Source of the DNA: Cafeteria roenbergensis
Taxonomy: Eukaryota > Sar > Bigyra > Bicosoecida > Cafeteriaceae
NCBI GenBank assembly: GCA_008330645.1
Contig: VLTN01000075.1
Span: 86,268-150,267 of the forward strand
Direction: 5' to 3'
Length of the DNA stretch: 64,000 nucleotides
Positions 28,801 to 39,880 of the stretch are shown here, one piece after another; position 1 is the first letter of the stretch; every line of letters starts with the position of its first letter. The translations under genes were made by a program, and so were the position numbers. The notes below the pieces were generated by a model, which saw only the letters and a program-made list of their open reading frames with translations, was not told the origin of the DNA and made no database searches.

Positions 28801-30212
28801 GTGGAGAAATTCGCGCCAGTGATTTTGAACAAGCGTAGGCCCTCAGCCTCAGATTTGAGCCTGCTGCCGAACTCCAGGGCAAGCTCGTGGTGCCACTCCA
28901 GTACAAGCTACGCATGTTGAGTATGTCCCATCCGCTAGGGTCGAGCCACTCGGCTTTGCAAGCCCTCCAGACCTCGGCTCGCGTGTTGAGCGCTTTGCCG
29001 AAGTTTATGTTGAATTTTGGTTCGGGGACTTGGGCGATGCGCCCATCGATGTTCAACAGGCTGACGTCCGCCGCAGCCCAAGTCTATTCTCATCTGGTCA
29101 GTTCCCTGGTGGAAAGGGACCAACCAATTTGTTGCAGATTGAGTGCCCGATGTTGTGCCCAAGCTCACAAGTTGCACTTTGGGCTGCCCGAGCTCCTGAC
29201 GGGAAGGAAGATGTCCCTGCTGCCGCCGTCCTGGTCGCGACAGTGCGTTTTTATCCACACGTGAGCCTGTGGCGACATCATGAGCGAAATTTTTATCGAT
29301 GGCCGTCGTACCTGCAACGCCTTGTTGAACCACTCGTTGCCAACAAGAATCAACGTCTGGCCCCCATTTCTGCCCGCACTCCGCCAAGGGACAACAGTAC
29401 ATTAGCCAGGAAGGCCATTGTCGCGGAGGGGCTGAACCTGCGTGCGGTCAACGCACGCGCAAGCCGAAATGGATGCCGAACGCAAACAACTGATGATGCC
29501 GGCTGCAAACGCGCAACCGGGGCCTGAGCAGTGCCTTCTGCCCTGCAGGGCTGGGGGACGAATCTGGATTCGGCGATGTCGCCATACAAGGTACTGTCCG
29601 TGCCCGAGCGGGAAGCTGGCCTATGTGTCAATGGTTGTCCTCTCTGCTGTGGACTCAAATTCACCCGTGTGCCAACGCCGGGTCAATTGGCCCGGCGCTG
29701 GAGAAGCGGCTCGATTGAGTTCTGGTGCTCGGTTGCGCGTGTCTGTGCGCCTCCGATTGCCATTCTGGCCGTTCCATAAAAGCCTGCCTTGTGTCCCTTG
29801 TGGGCACGTTGCCTTAGCACCGGGAACGCAGCAAAATTACATCACGCTTCCAAGCCAACTCGGCCAAAGGCCATCCGGCACTCTTGCTTGCACCTCGAGC
29901 TTGGGCGCTGGCTGCACAAGCCGTCGTCACTGGCTTGCGTGACGACAGGCATCAACAATGAGGTGCGAGGCGATTGCCGGCTTCAGACCTTGGATTGCAG
30001 CGTGTGGGGGACCACTGAGCTTCGCCTGGTCAGGAACCAGCCTGTCGGCTGCAGGTGTGTGCGGTTGCTTGTGCTGAGAACGTGGCTCGGCCCGTGAAGG
30101 TGGCGTTTCGTTGGCCGACTGCGCGCGGCTGGCAGAGCTGCGCCGGCACCAGCTCAGTTTGAACTGCGCCGCGCCCGCACGGGCCGAGGCACTGCGGCCG
30201 AGCGGCTGGAGC
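25801..30212. other. 4.4-kb AT-richer gap without an intact gene
   Basis: GC content falls visibly from about 26 kb, most between 26.5 and 30 kb. ORFs are short (mostly under 200 codons), overlap on both strands and match nothing I recognise. Minus-strand fragments between about 29.4 and 27.8 kb (for example around 28.85-29.05 kb, with FNINFGKAL and AEVWRACKAEWLDPSGWDI) have protein-like composition but lie in different frames, as in a decayed gene. It also contains a tRNA-like segment (27464-27535), C14 at 27279-27292 and a TATATAA at about 28019-28025. No terminal repeats were found by eye. Confidence 0.6.
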
Positions 30213-33200
30213 ATGAGCTCCCGCATTAGGGTCGAGGGGACCGCCGTTGTCTTCCCTGACGCGCGCTCCGATGTGGTGTTCGTGAAGCACCGGGTGCTCG
30301 TCGCGGGCACGCGAGCCGACAAGGGATCGCTGTGCCTCCTGACCCAGACAGACAAAGGCGAGGAGGACATCTTCGCCGGGCCCGACAAGGAGACCGATGC
30401 TGTCGCGCGCGTGTGCGTAGTGGACTGCCCGGAGGGGGCTTCCGTCGTGGGTGTGGCCGGCGACGAGCTGCTCAAGTTCGCGCTGCCTGGTCTCGAGCGC
30501 AAGGCCGAGCTGTTCCGCGGGACGCTCAAGCTGCGCGCCGTCAGCGCGCGCCCTGGATCACGTTGGGTGTGAGTTTGGTTCATCCGGCTGCTGGCGGGTG
30601 GGGCTGCGACTTCAGGTCGTGCTCGCCCCTCCGGCGCCGGTGCGACGGCAAGGCCTCTGTTGGTTTGAAATTCAAGCCGCGCGACCGAACCGCAACTCGC
30701 GCGCTCGCCGCACCCGCTAGCTCCGGCTGGCTGCCCGGCCTGAATGCGCACGGACGCGCGCCTTGGATTCTTTGCCCACCCCCCCCATGCCCCGGTGCGC
30801 CCGTCCGTGTCTGCGAGCGTCTTCGCTCCTGTGCGCAGCGCCTGCGGAGGAGACGACGGCGAGGTTGCGGTGCTGGACGCGCTGTCCGGCGAGGGCGCCG
30901 TCTTCCGCCTCGCCGGCTTCGAGCGCAACATCAAGGACGTCGCATTCTCGCCCGACGGCCGCCTCCTAGCGGCGGTCAGCGCTGACGGTAGCGTCCGCGT
31001 GTGGGACGCAGCGCCCTTGGACGCTGCGTCCCCCGCAGCGCCTCGGCCGCTGGGCTCGGCGCACGGGGCTGCTGCGGTGGACACAGGCGACCCCGACCTC
31101 GCTCCCGGGGCGGAGCGGGCGGCCACGCCCTGCCGTATGGCCTGGGCTGCGGACAGCTCTGCCCTCCTCGTGCCGCACGGCGCGGCCGTCAAAGCGGTGG
31201 CCGTGGACCTCGCGCCGCCGCCGCCGCTGCCGGCCTCCTCCTCCTCCTCCTCGTCTTCCGCTGCGGCCGGCACCGCGGGCGGCGCCACGCTCACTGTCCG
31301 CGACATCGGCCTGCCCTGCGCTGACGTGGTGGTCGGCGTGGCCGTCTCGCCCTCGGGCAGGTACGCCGCCTGTGCGGAGCTCGGCTACCGCGTCGCTGTC
31401 TACGACCTGGGCGACCGGCCGCACTCGCTGGTGCGGGGCGTGGTCGGCGGCCGAGCGGGCTCTGCCGCTGCCGCGGGCGGCGCAGCTCCGAAGCGGGTCG
31501 CGGTGGTGGAGTCTGACTCAGAGGTGACCGCGATGGCATGGAGTCCCTCCTCGCCCGAGCTCGCCGTGGTGGACGAGGACGGCCGCTTGTCGCGCTGCCA
31601 CCCGGTTCAAGAGTCGCTGCCGCAGCCACACGAGGCGCCCAGCCCCGCCCAGCCGTCTTCGAGCAAGAGTTCAGCGGCTGCGGGGCGGGGGGCAGTCTCG
31701 ACTGCCGCGCAGTCAGGCAGCAGCAGCAGCAGCAGTAGTGGCAGTGGCAGGGCGGCCGCCGTCGAAGCAGGCCGCGACGCCGACGCAGCCACTGCCTCCG
31801 ATGCCCACAGCGGGAACGACGACAGCAACAACGACGACGACGACGATGACGACGCTGCGATGCTGGCGGCGCTGGAGGCCGTCGAATCCCCGGCGGCGAC
31901 CCGCGGCGAGGCTGCTGCTGCCGGGGTCGCCAGGCGTGCGGAGCCGTCCTCACGCATCGCTGGCCGCACCGCTCCAGATTCGCCCCCGGCGCCGGTGTCG
32001 GCGCTGGGGCAGCTGTTTGCCCAGGCGGGCGCCGACTCGGACGACGACGAGGGCGACGACGACGCTGGCGGGGCCAAGCCCTTTGTGGAGGGCGAGGCGG
32101 CGGAGGCGGACGGCAGGCACGCCGATGACGAGGAGGAGGAGGAGGAGGAGGATGACGACAGCCAAGGCGGCGAGGACGACGGCAGGGGCGAGGACCTGGA
32201 CGACGTCGGCGCGATCAAGGGGCGGCTGGGGTTCAACGAGGACGGCGAACCGCTGGACGAGGAGGAGCTTGAGGCGATGCGACGGGCGCGGCGAGACCCG
32301 CTGGCGGCGGCCGCCCGCGTGATCAAGGAGCAGCGGCAGCGCGAGCGGCAGCGCGAGGCGGCCAAGCAGGACGGCGGGGACAGCGCGCTGGGCGTGGCGG
32401 CTGCGGGCGCGGTCGGCGGGGCGGTGCAGGCGCAGCCCGTGCTGCAGCCGGGCGCGTCGCTGCCGACGCACCGCGACCCGCGGCGGCGGTTCCTGTGCTG
32501 GAACCGCGTCGGCGCCGTGACCAGTCGCGACGACGACTCCCACCGCACCGTGGAGATCGAGCTGGACGATTCGAGCCTCGCCTCTGGCAAGGGCCGCGGG
32601 ACGACGGTGCGGCTGACGGACACGGAGGGCTTCACCATGGCCGCGCTCTCAGAGGAGGGGGCGGTGCTGGCGGCCCCGGCGCCCGCCGCGGCCCCGGGCG
32701 ACGGCGGGGCGGGAGCCAGGCGGGGCGGCCGCGGCGCCGCCGAGGGGTCGCTGGTGACGTGGCAGCCGCTGCGCGGCTGGACCGAGGGCGGCAGAGCCCG
32801 CTGGGACATGCGCCTGCCGGCGGGGGAGGAGGCTCGGGTGGTGGCGGCGGGGCGCGAGTGGCTGGCCGTGGCCACGTCCCGGCGCCAGCTGCGAGTGTTC
32901 CGCACGTCGGGGGTGCAGGAGGCAGTGTTCCTGCTGCCCGGCGCGGTGGTCAGCATGGTGGGGCGCGGCGCCCTCCTCATGGTGGTGACGGCGTCGGGCC
33001 CGCCCACAGCGCAGGGCCAGACCCTGGAGTGGCAGCTGTGGGTGTGCGGCGACGCGCGCGCATCGGGCCTGGGAAGCGCCGCCGGCGTGGGGTCCGGGGC
33101 CCCCGGCGCCTGCGCGTCCGTGGGCCTCGGCGGGCTGGCCGGCCGGGGCGGCGTGGGCCCCGCCGGCATGCCTGGCGTGGCGCTTGGGATGGGCTCGGTG

Positions 33201-34907
33201 CCGCGAGTGGTGGCGGCGGGGGTGCTGCCCCAGCGGCCGGGGGAGCAGCTGACGTGGGCCGGCTTCACGGAGGAAGGTTTGGCCGTCGTGGCAGACTCGG
33301 GCGGCCTGCTGTCCGCGCTGTCCCCGGGCGCGGGGTGGGCTTGGACTGTGCTGGCCGACCTTCACGCCGACGGCGTGACCGACGAGGGCAAGGGGCAGCG
33401 CGCGTGGGTGGTGGACGTGTCCAGCGGCAGGGTGGTGTACGCGCTGGTGCGGTCCGCGTCCAAGGGGCCGGCAGTGCTGCCGCGGCCCGTACTGTCGACG
33501 CACTCTTTGCGGGCGCCGCTCTGCGGGCCGCGGCCCGACGCGGAGTCGGCGCGGCGCCGTGCCAAGGCTGCCAGCAGCGCCGCGACCGCGCAGTCCTCGG
33601 TGGCGGGACCCGACGCCGGCGGGCTGCCCGCCCCCGCGTGGGCGGCGGAGGCGGAGATGCTCGTGTCGCGGGTGCGCGCCGACGCCCTGAGGTGGAGCAC
33701 TTCCGCGGGCATCCCCGTCGACGTCACGCCCGGACCGGCGGGAAGCCGCGAGGACGGCAGCGTTGACGCGCCGGGCGGCGACGTGTCGCTCATCGGCGCG
33801 TCGGCGGTGGGGCTGGCCGCCGCGCGCGCCCGCGGCAAGCAGCTGCTCGCGGCGGAGCGCAGCCTCGACAAGGCGGTGCTGCGCCTGGTACACGCGGCCA
33901 TCACGAGGGGCGCGCAGGGCGGCGCGGGGCTGCGCTCCGCCGGCGCGGCCGACGCGCGCGCCCTTCACATGGCCTCCCGCATCGTGCTGCCCAAGTCGCT
34001 CGACGTGGCCGTGCAGCTGGCGCAGCAGGCAGGGCGGGCGGCCCTCGCCGAGCGGCTCCACTCCCTGCGCCGTGCCAGGGCGGCCGAGCGCGAGGCGGTC
34101 GTCGGCACGGCCGAGGCCCAGGAGCGGGTGACCCAGGCCACCAAGTCAGCTGACCGCGCGGTGGAGGAGGCAGCGGCGTCGGCCGCCACGGCAGAGGCGA
34201 GCAAGCGCGACATCGCCGCCCGCTCCCGGGCCATGGAGGAGCGCGTTGCTCGCGCCTGCGACGACGCCGTCAGGGCTGCCGAAGACGCTGCCGACCGCGC
34301 CGCCGCCGCCGCCAGAGGGGCCAGCAGACGGCTCATGGCCCACGCGCGCGCCGGCAGCGACTCGGCAACGCCGTCGCCTCCCGCCCGCAAGCAGGCGGCA
34401 AAGCGCGCGCGATCGGACTCCGTGTCGGACCAGGACGCCGCCCTCGGCGCCGCTGCCGGGGGCGGAGTGCCGCCCCGCCAGGCGGACGAGGCGGGCACCG
34501 CCGCCGACAGCGACGACGACGCCGATGACGACGTCGCCGCGGCAACCGGCGTGGCGGGGACGCCCCCCACCGTCGGCGTTCGCGGCAAGAGCAAGCACAG
34601 GGGCGCGGTGCCGGAGCGCAGCGCCAAGCGCGTCGCGTTCGCCCACCCGGCCTCCCCGCAGCGCCCCTCCACCCCGCCCCCGGCCGCGGCTGCCGCCAAG
34701 CGCCGCAACCCCTTTGCGCGCGCGGGGCCACAGTCGCCGGGCCGCAAGCCCCGTGACGCCTTTGCGTCGCTCGTGGCGCCCTCGCCCGACCGCTCGCGCC
34801 GCAGCGGCGCTGCCGCCCTCGCGAGCCCCGGCCGCCTGACCCGCGAGTCGACCGTGTCGCGCGAGGGGCGCGGCCAGCGCACCAAGGCGCTCGCCAACCT
34901 CAACTGA
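30213..34907 (+). CDS. WDHD1: Ctf4 / WDHD1 (AND-1) replisome adaptor, two exons
   Basis: Exons 30213-30568 and 30839-34907 join to 1,474 residues across a 270-bp GTGAG...CGCAG intron; the split Val codon gives SRWV-ACGGDDGEVAVLD, a normal WD blade. The N-terminal WD40 propeller spans about residues 1-360 (VAFSPDGRLLAAVSADGSVRVWD, CRMAWAADS, VAVSPSGRYAACAELG, AMAWSPSSPELAVVDEDG). A long Ser/Asp/Glu-rich acidic linker follows. The SepB domain starts near residue 669 with RRRFLCWNRVGAV and includes VQEAVFLLPGAVVSMVG, LTWAGFTEEGLAVVADSGG and LPRPVLSTHSL, all matching WDHD1. Next is a helical region, then a basic disordered tail with NPFARAG and KRAR segments; no HMG box is visible. Ctf4 links the CMG helicase to DNA polymerase alpha. 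The linkers make it longer than human WDHD1 (1,129). Confidence 0.93.
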
Positions 34908-35373
34908 GGCGGGCGTCCGGCTGCAGGCTGCCGGCCCCAGGCAGGCAGCAAGCTGCCGCGTGCTCTCCGGGTGCCCTCGTGGCATCGTGGCATCGTGCCC
35001 GCCCGAACCCCCCCCCCCCCCCCCCTGTGCTCGCGACTGTGTGTGATTGTCTGTGCGTGGCCCCCCGTGCGTGTGGCCTCGCTTTTCTCAACTTCGTCAT
35101 GTGCCCGAGCCGTTGCGTGGCGGCCAACCAACAAATTCAACAATCGTTGCGCCAATGCCGTCTCGGCGCTCGCTGGCCGCGGCCGTGCCAACCTCCGAGC
35201 TCTGGTCTGGGTCGCGGTTCGGCGCGCTCTTGGCTGGGCCTGAGCCCAGTTCGGCGTGGCGTGGTGAGCGGCTTGGGCAGGCGGCGGTTGGGTGGTGTTG
35301 CGGGCTGGCGCTGCGCACCCGAACTGGTTCACGTTGAAACACAAAGGCTCGGCGCCGGCAAATCGACGGGCGA
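34908..35373. other. Convergent spacer with C18 tract
   Basis: 466 bp between WDHD1 and the U-box gene. GTGGCATC is duplicated at 34979-34994 and a run of 18 C is at 35008-35025. Otherwise featureless. Confidence 0.6.
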
Positions 35374-35940
35374 CTAAAAGTCGTACAGTGCGTCGCCCTC
35401 GAGCTCCTCGGCGCCACCCACCATCACGGCCACCGCCTTGCGGGGAGCGGGGCCCGCTGCCCCCACCCCGGCCCGCCATGCCGAAATCCTGGAGCGCAAC
35501 TCAGGGCAGGGCGCGAGGTCCGCCTTGGTGAGCGGCTCGCCCGTGACGGGGCAGGTGGTCGAGCCTCGCTGCAACCACGCCTCGATGGCCGGCCGATCAA
35601 ACGCCGGACCGGACCCGGCATCGCCGCCCCTGCGAACGGGATCGCGCATAGGGTTGCCGTCCAGCCCGCAGGCGAAGTCTGCCGGAACGCCGGCGTCGCC
35701 GCCCGCGGCAAGCTTGGCCGCCGCGGTGGCGAGCACCGGGCTGCTTGGGGGGGCGGCCGCGGAAACGGCATCGGGCGCCCGCGCCGGGGGCGCGCCGCCG
35801 CCGCCTCCGAGCCGCGCCTTGGCCTCCCGCCCCTGCCGCTCGGACTGCATAGCCCTCCACTGCCGCTCCGCCCACTCGCGGGTGCGGTACGCCGGCGCGG
35901 CGGCCATATCCAGGTCCGAGTCGCTGTGCACCAGCGACCT

Positions 35941-35972
<32 letters not shown>

Positions 35973-37806
35973 TGCTGCGGCCAGGCCGCCTTAGGGCGGG
36001 CAGCTCGCCCAGCAGCGGCCCGGCGCTGGTCTGGTAGGGCGCTGGCGGGGCCCCGCCTCGCCGGTCCGACAGCGGACCAAGCGCCTCCCTGGCAGGCCCG
36101 GCAGCCGACGCTGGCGCCGGGGCGGCGCCATGCCCGGTGCCGGCGGGCACCGCTGTCGTCGTCCCAGAGGGCGCACCGGAGCCGCTCTCGGCAGCAGCAT
36201 CAGTGCCGGCGCCAGCAGCAGCGCCAGTGCCGGCGCCAGCAGCAGCGCCAGTGCCGGCGCCAGCAGCAGCGCCAGTGCCGGCGCCAGCAGCAGCGTCGGC
36301 AGCAGCGTCGGCAGCAGCTTCGGCGCTCTCGACAGCAGCGCCCTGCTGCGGCCGGTCGACTGCGCTCGCGGAGTCGCCAGCAGCAGCGGGGCCAGCCCCC
36401 GACGCCAGCGCCTCCATCGCAGCGCCAAAGGCGGCCGTCTCGCGGGCCAGCGGCAGCGAGCGGGACCCGCGCAGGAGGAGCTGGCCGACGTCAACCCGCC
36501 GCGCCGCGAGGGGTCCCTCGGCAGAGCTGCGAGCCACGGCCGCCCACGACGCCAGCGCGGCCTCCTGCGCGGCGCGACGGGCAGGCGACGGGGCCGTGGC
36601 GGCGTCGGAGGCCGCCGCGGCGGCGGCGCGCGGGGAGGCGATGGCGCCGCAGTTGACGAGCGCCGCCAGCAGAACCGCGAGGCCGAGGCGGTGTTGGCAG
36701 GCCGCTGGCCCGACTAGCAGGGCGGACGCAGCGGCCGACAGCGCGGGGACGGCGGCCAGCACTGCCGCGTCGTCGCTGGCCCGGTAGCCTAGCAGGGCGG
36801 CCAGGCGCAGCGACGCGAGCACGCATCTGCCTGCCCAGAGCGGTTTCATGGGGGCGTCGGCCTCCAGCCCGGGTGCATGGCCGGGGCCCCCCGCTTCGGA
36901 CGCGGCCGCCGCCGCCGCCACGGCCGCTGCGCCGGCGGCCACGCCCGGGAGCACCAGTCTGTCCATGAGCGCGGTGGCAACGCGGAAGTGACCGAGCAGA
37001 GCCGCGGCGTCCCTCGGCGACGCGTAGCCCCAGGCGTTCTCGAGAAACCGGCAGAGCCATACGACGGCCTCGAATAGCCGCGGCGCGTCGCGGGATGCGC
37101 GCTCCGCCTTGGCGAGTCTGGACCCGAGGCCGGCGGTGGCCGCGCGGAGGACCTCCTGGCCCGGCGGCGAGACCAGCATCGCGGCGGCCTCCCCGGCGCG
37201 AGCGGTCACCTCTTCGAGGGAGTGCTCCGTCATGCTGGCAGCGCCGGTCGGGCTGCGTCTGGTGGCGGCTGTGGCAGCTGCCGCCGTGGCAGGCAGCGTG
37301 AGCTCAAACAGCATGCGCGCAGCGGCGCACCCCATGTCCTCCTCGTAGGCGGCCACCGCCAGCAGGCGGGCGAGCAGCTCCGTGCACAGGCCCACATCCC
37401 CGCGCACGAGCTCCAGCACGTCCGTCGCGGCCAGGCGGTAGGACTGGCACCGCACAAGCAGCACCAGCACAGCCTCGTGCAGGTCGCGGCGCCACGCGCC
37501 CTGCCCTCGGCCCGCGCGCACGTCCTCACGCGCGCTGAGCAGCGCGTCGATGTCCTCCGCAAGCCCCGCGAGGGCCTCCAGCACGAGCGGCCGCGCCGGG
37601 GGCGCGACTGCGGCAGTGGCGAGCGCCACGAAGGCCAACACGCGGTCGGGCCCCGTCGACTCGTTGACCGTCGTGACGAGCCGCTCCAGCGCCCCGACGA
37701 GACCCGCGGGCACACCGCTCTCGGGAAGCGGCGTGCCGGCCAGCTCTCGCAGGCGACGCTTGCCGAACGGCGCGTCAGCGCCCGCTGCCTCCGTCCAAGC
37801 CGACAT
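35374..37806 (-). CDS. U-box protein, putative E3 ubiquitin ligase with helical N-terminal domain
   Basis: 810 residues from the ATG at 37806. The C-terminal U-box is at about residues 708-777: DFACGLDGNPMRDPV, then AFDRPAIEAWLQRGSTTCPVTGEPL, then LAPCPELRSRISAW. These carry the hydrophobic and charged positions of U-boxes (F-x-C-x2-D-x4-M-x-D-P-V, D-R-x2-I-x2-W, T-C-P-x-T). A U-box uses such residues, not zinc, to bind E2 enzymes. Residues 1-430 are a string of Leu/Ala-rich helices (ERLVTTVNES, AVLVLLVRCQSYRLA, LFEAVVWLCRFLENAW) that may form an ARM/HEAT-like solenoid for substrate binding. Residues ~490-540 contain four copies of an 8-residue GAGTGAAA motif from 24-bp DNA repeats, and a poly-Gly run is near 600. 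Exact orthology unknown. Confidence 0.8.
36208..36300. repeat. 24-bp in-frame tandem repeat within the U-box gene
   Basis: Four copies of GTGCCGGCGCCAGCAGCAGC plus GCCA (shown on the + strand); they encode Gly/Ala/Thr repeats in the disordered part of the U-box protein. Length is a multiple of three, so copy number can change without a frameshift. Confidence 0.85.
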
Positions 37807-38082
37807 TGTAGCTTCAGACTCGCGGAGGGGGGAAGCCGCGCGTGCGCCCGCGACGCTCACGAGGGGAGCGCTCGAGCCTGGCCCGATATATCGAGCGCTG
37901 GTAAGCCTCCTGGCGGCTTCCCGCGCGCCGTACGCTGTGTCCCAGCTGTGCAGCCTGCACCGATCGCGACAGTCCCCTGGCTCTGCGCTGGGATTTTCAT
38001 TTTTTGCGTGGCGTCGTGGCTCGCGGCGGCGCCCCCGTGCAGCGCACCCGCCGCAGCTTGCTCGCCCAGGCTCACCCTCTCG
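37807..38082. promoter_or_regulatory. Divergent spacer, presumed bidirectional promoter
   Basis: 276 bp between the U-box gene (-) and the basic protein gene (+). It contains an AT-rich patch TTTTCATTTTTTGCG near 37990-38007; no defined motif. Confidence 0.35.
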
Positions 38083-39475
38083 ATGGCCGACATCCTGCCG
38101 CTGCTGGAGTACCAGCCCATCTCGGCGGCCCGGCAGCCGCGGCCCAAGCCCGCGGGGGGTGCGTCGGGCAGGGCCGCCAAGGCTCCCAAGGCCGCCGCGC
38201 CCGCCAAGCCCGGCGCCCTGGACTCGGACCTGGGCGCCCTGGTGGCGAAGCGTGCGGCCAAGTCGGCCGGCGGCGCGAAGGCCGCGGCGGGCTCCGGGGG
38301 GCGAAAGCAGGGCGGCAAGCCGGCCCAGGCCGACGCAAAGGCTGGTGGCGCTGACAAGAGCAAGCCCAAGGCCAAGGCCGCTGCCGGGCCCGCAAAGGGC
38401 GCCAAGGCCTCCCCGGGTCCCGGCGCTGGCGGCAAGGGCAAGGCCCGCGCCAAGTCGCCCGCAGCGGCAGCAGCAGCGGCGGCGGGCGGCAAGTCGCAGC
38501 CTGCCGGCGGCAAGGGCAAGCGCGGGCCAGCCGTCGTTGCCAAGGCGCCCCGCGGCAAGGCGGGCGGCGCCGACCCGCAGGCGCGCAGGGGAGGCGTGAG
38601 TACCGGTGGCAGCGTGAACTTTCGCCTGTCCTAGGCGCTGGAGGCAGAAGCCCCGCGCTGCGTGCGGCGAGTTGCGCAATCTGGGTTTGGGTTTGAACGC
38701 TGTGCTGATTCGCCAAGGCGGCGCAGGGGATGCCGGCGCCGCAGCCACGGCGCGCTCCGGCACCCCCCGCCCCCCCCGCCCACGGCTCTCCCTGCCGCCA
38801 TAATCGTCTGGACCGTCAACGCGTGCCATCAGTCAATGTCGTCGCGCTCGCGGCCTTGCTCGGCTCCTGCGTCCGTACTGCTCGCAGGGAATGGTGTCTG
38901 CGCTCGAGGCCGCCAAAGCGCGCCGCGGCGCTCCAGGAGCGAAGGGCCAGCCAGCTCGCGGGGGCGCAGCAGCGCGCTCGCAGTCGGCGGGCCGTCAGCG
39001 TGGCAACCCCGGCGTGAAGGCAACGCCGCCTGCGGCCGGGGCGCGCGGCGCGGGAGGTCGCGCCCCCTCGGCCGGTCGCGGAGCCGCTCGGGCCCCCTCG
39101 GCCGGTCGCGGAGCCGCTCGGGCAGGGGCTGCGGCCGACGGCACCTTCTCGCTGCCCGCTGCCGAGCAGATTCGCGTGTCCTTCTCCACGGCCAAGTCGA
39201 AGAAGGCAACCGATGCCAAGGCCTCGGTTGGCGAGCGCGCCGGCGGCGGGCAGGCCGCTTCGGAGAAGAGCACCAAGGCTCGCGCCAAGCGCCGCAAGTC
39301 TGCTGACCAGGGCACGGCCCGCGCCGGGCGCCAGCAGGCTGCGCGCGCCAAGGGCGCCGGCGGCGCGGCGGCAGACGCCATTCTCAAGCCTGGCCAGGCC
39401 CGCCCCGGGGCGGTGGTGGAGGCCGCGGTGGCTATGCCCAAGCCCGCTCACACCCCGGGCGTGCGCAAGCTCTGA
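38083..39475 (+). CDS. Lys/Ala/Gly/Pro-rich basic protein, two exons
   Basis: Two separate-looking ORFs (38083-38634 and 38891-39475) join as exons 38083-38595 and 38888-39475 across a 292-bp intron. Both splice sites match the GTGAG...CGCAG rule of the window, both are phase 0, and the two halves have the same composition. The product is 366 residues. Residues 1-15 (MADILPLLEYQPISA) are the only acidic-hydrophobic stretch; then come AKAPKAAAPAKP-type basic repeats, a duplicated APSAGRGAARA block (39064-39125), a short ordered-looking segment TFSLPAAEQIRVSFSTAKSKK, and a tail ending HTPGVRKL. Composition resembles linker-histone tails or nucleolar and mRNP proteins, but no domain is recognisable. 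Function unknown; nucleic-acid binding is inferred from charge alone. Confidence 0.65.
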
Positions 39476-39880
39476 GCGCCTGGTCACACCGCCCGCCCTC
39501 CACCCCCGGCAGCGCCCCTGCGCTCCCGCTTCGGTTCGGCCGCGGGGCTGCCTCGCTGCCCGGAGTCTCTCGTCATTCCGCGACGCCGGCTCCACGGTCC
39601 CTCGCGCAATGCCCCCGCGCTCGGTTGCAGGCGCAGTCGCCAGTGAGCGGCTGCCACGCCGGTGTGTGATTCGCTGCGCCGCGCAATCGAGCGCCCTGCG
39701 TTGTCTGGCGGGCAGCCGGCCACGGCGGGCCCTGGTCACGCCGGCAGCGCTGCTGAGCCAATCGAACGCACCGCACTGCACCGCGCCCACCCGACGCGCA
39801 CGCCCCCCGTCCGGCCGCATACCTTCGGTATCCACGGCTGCCATCGGCGAGGGCGCCGCCGGAACGCCTCGCGGCACCGG
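39476..39880. other. Convergent spacer, no gene seen
   Basis: 405 bp between the basic-protein gene and PIG-A. Nothing recognised. Confidence 0.5.

Noticed and set aside
30744-30838. In-frame upstream start of WDHD1 exon 2 at 30744
   Set aside because: The N-terminal WD blade is completed only by splicing exon 1 (30213-30568) to 30839; 30744-30838 is intron.
35374-38829. Extension of the U-box ORF to 1,151 codons
   Set aside because: The upstream part overlaps the start of the divergent basic-protein gene in antisense; the ATG at 37806 gives a natural N-terminus.
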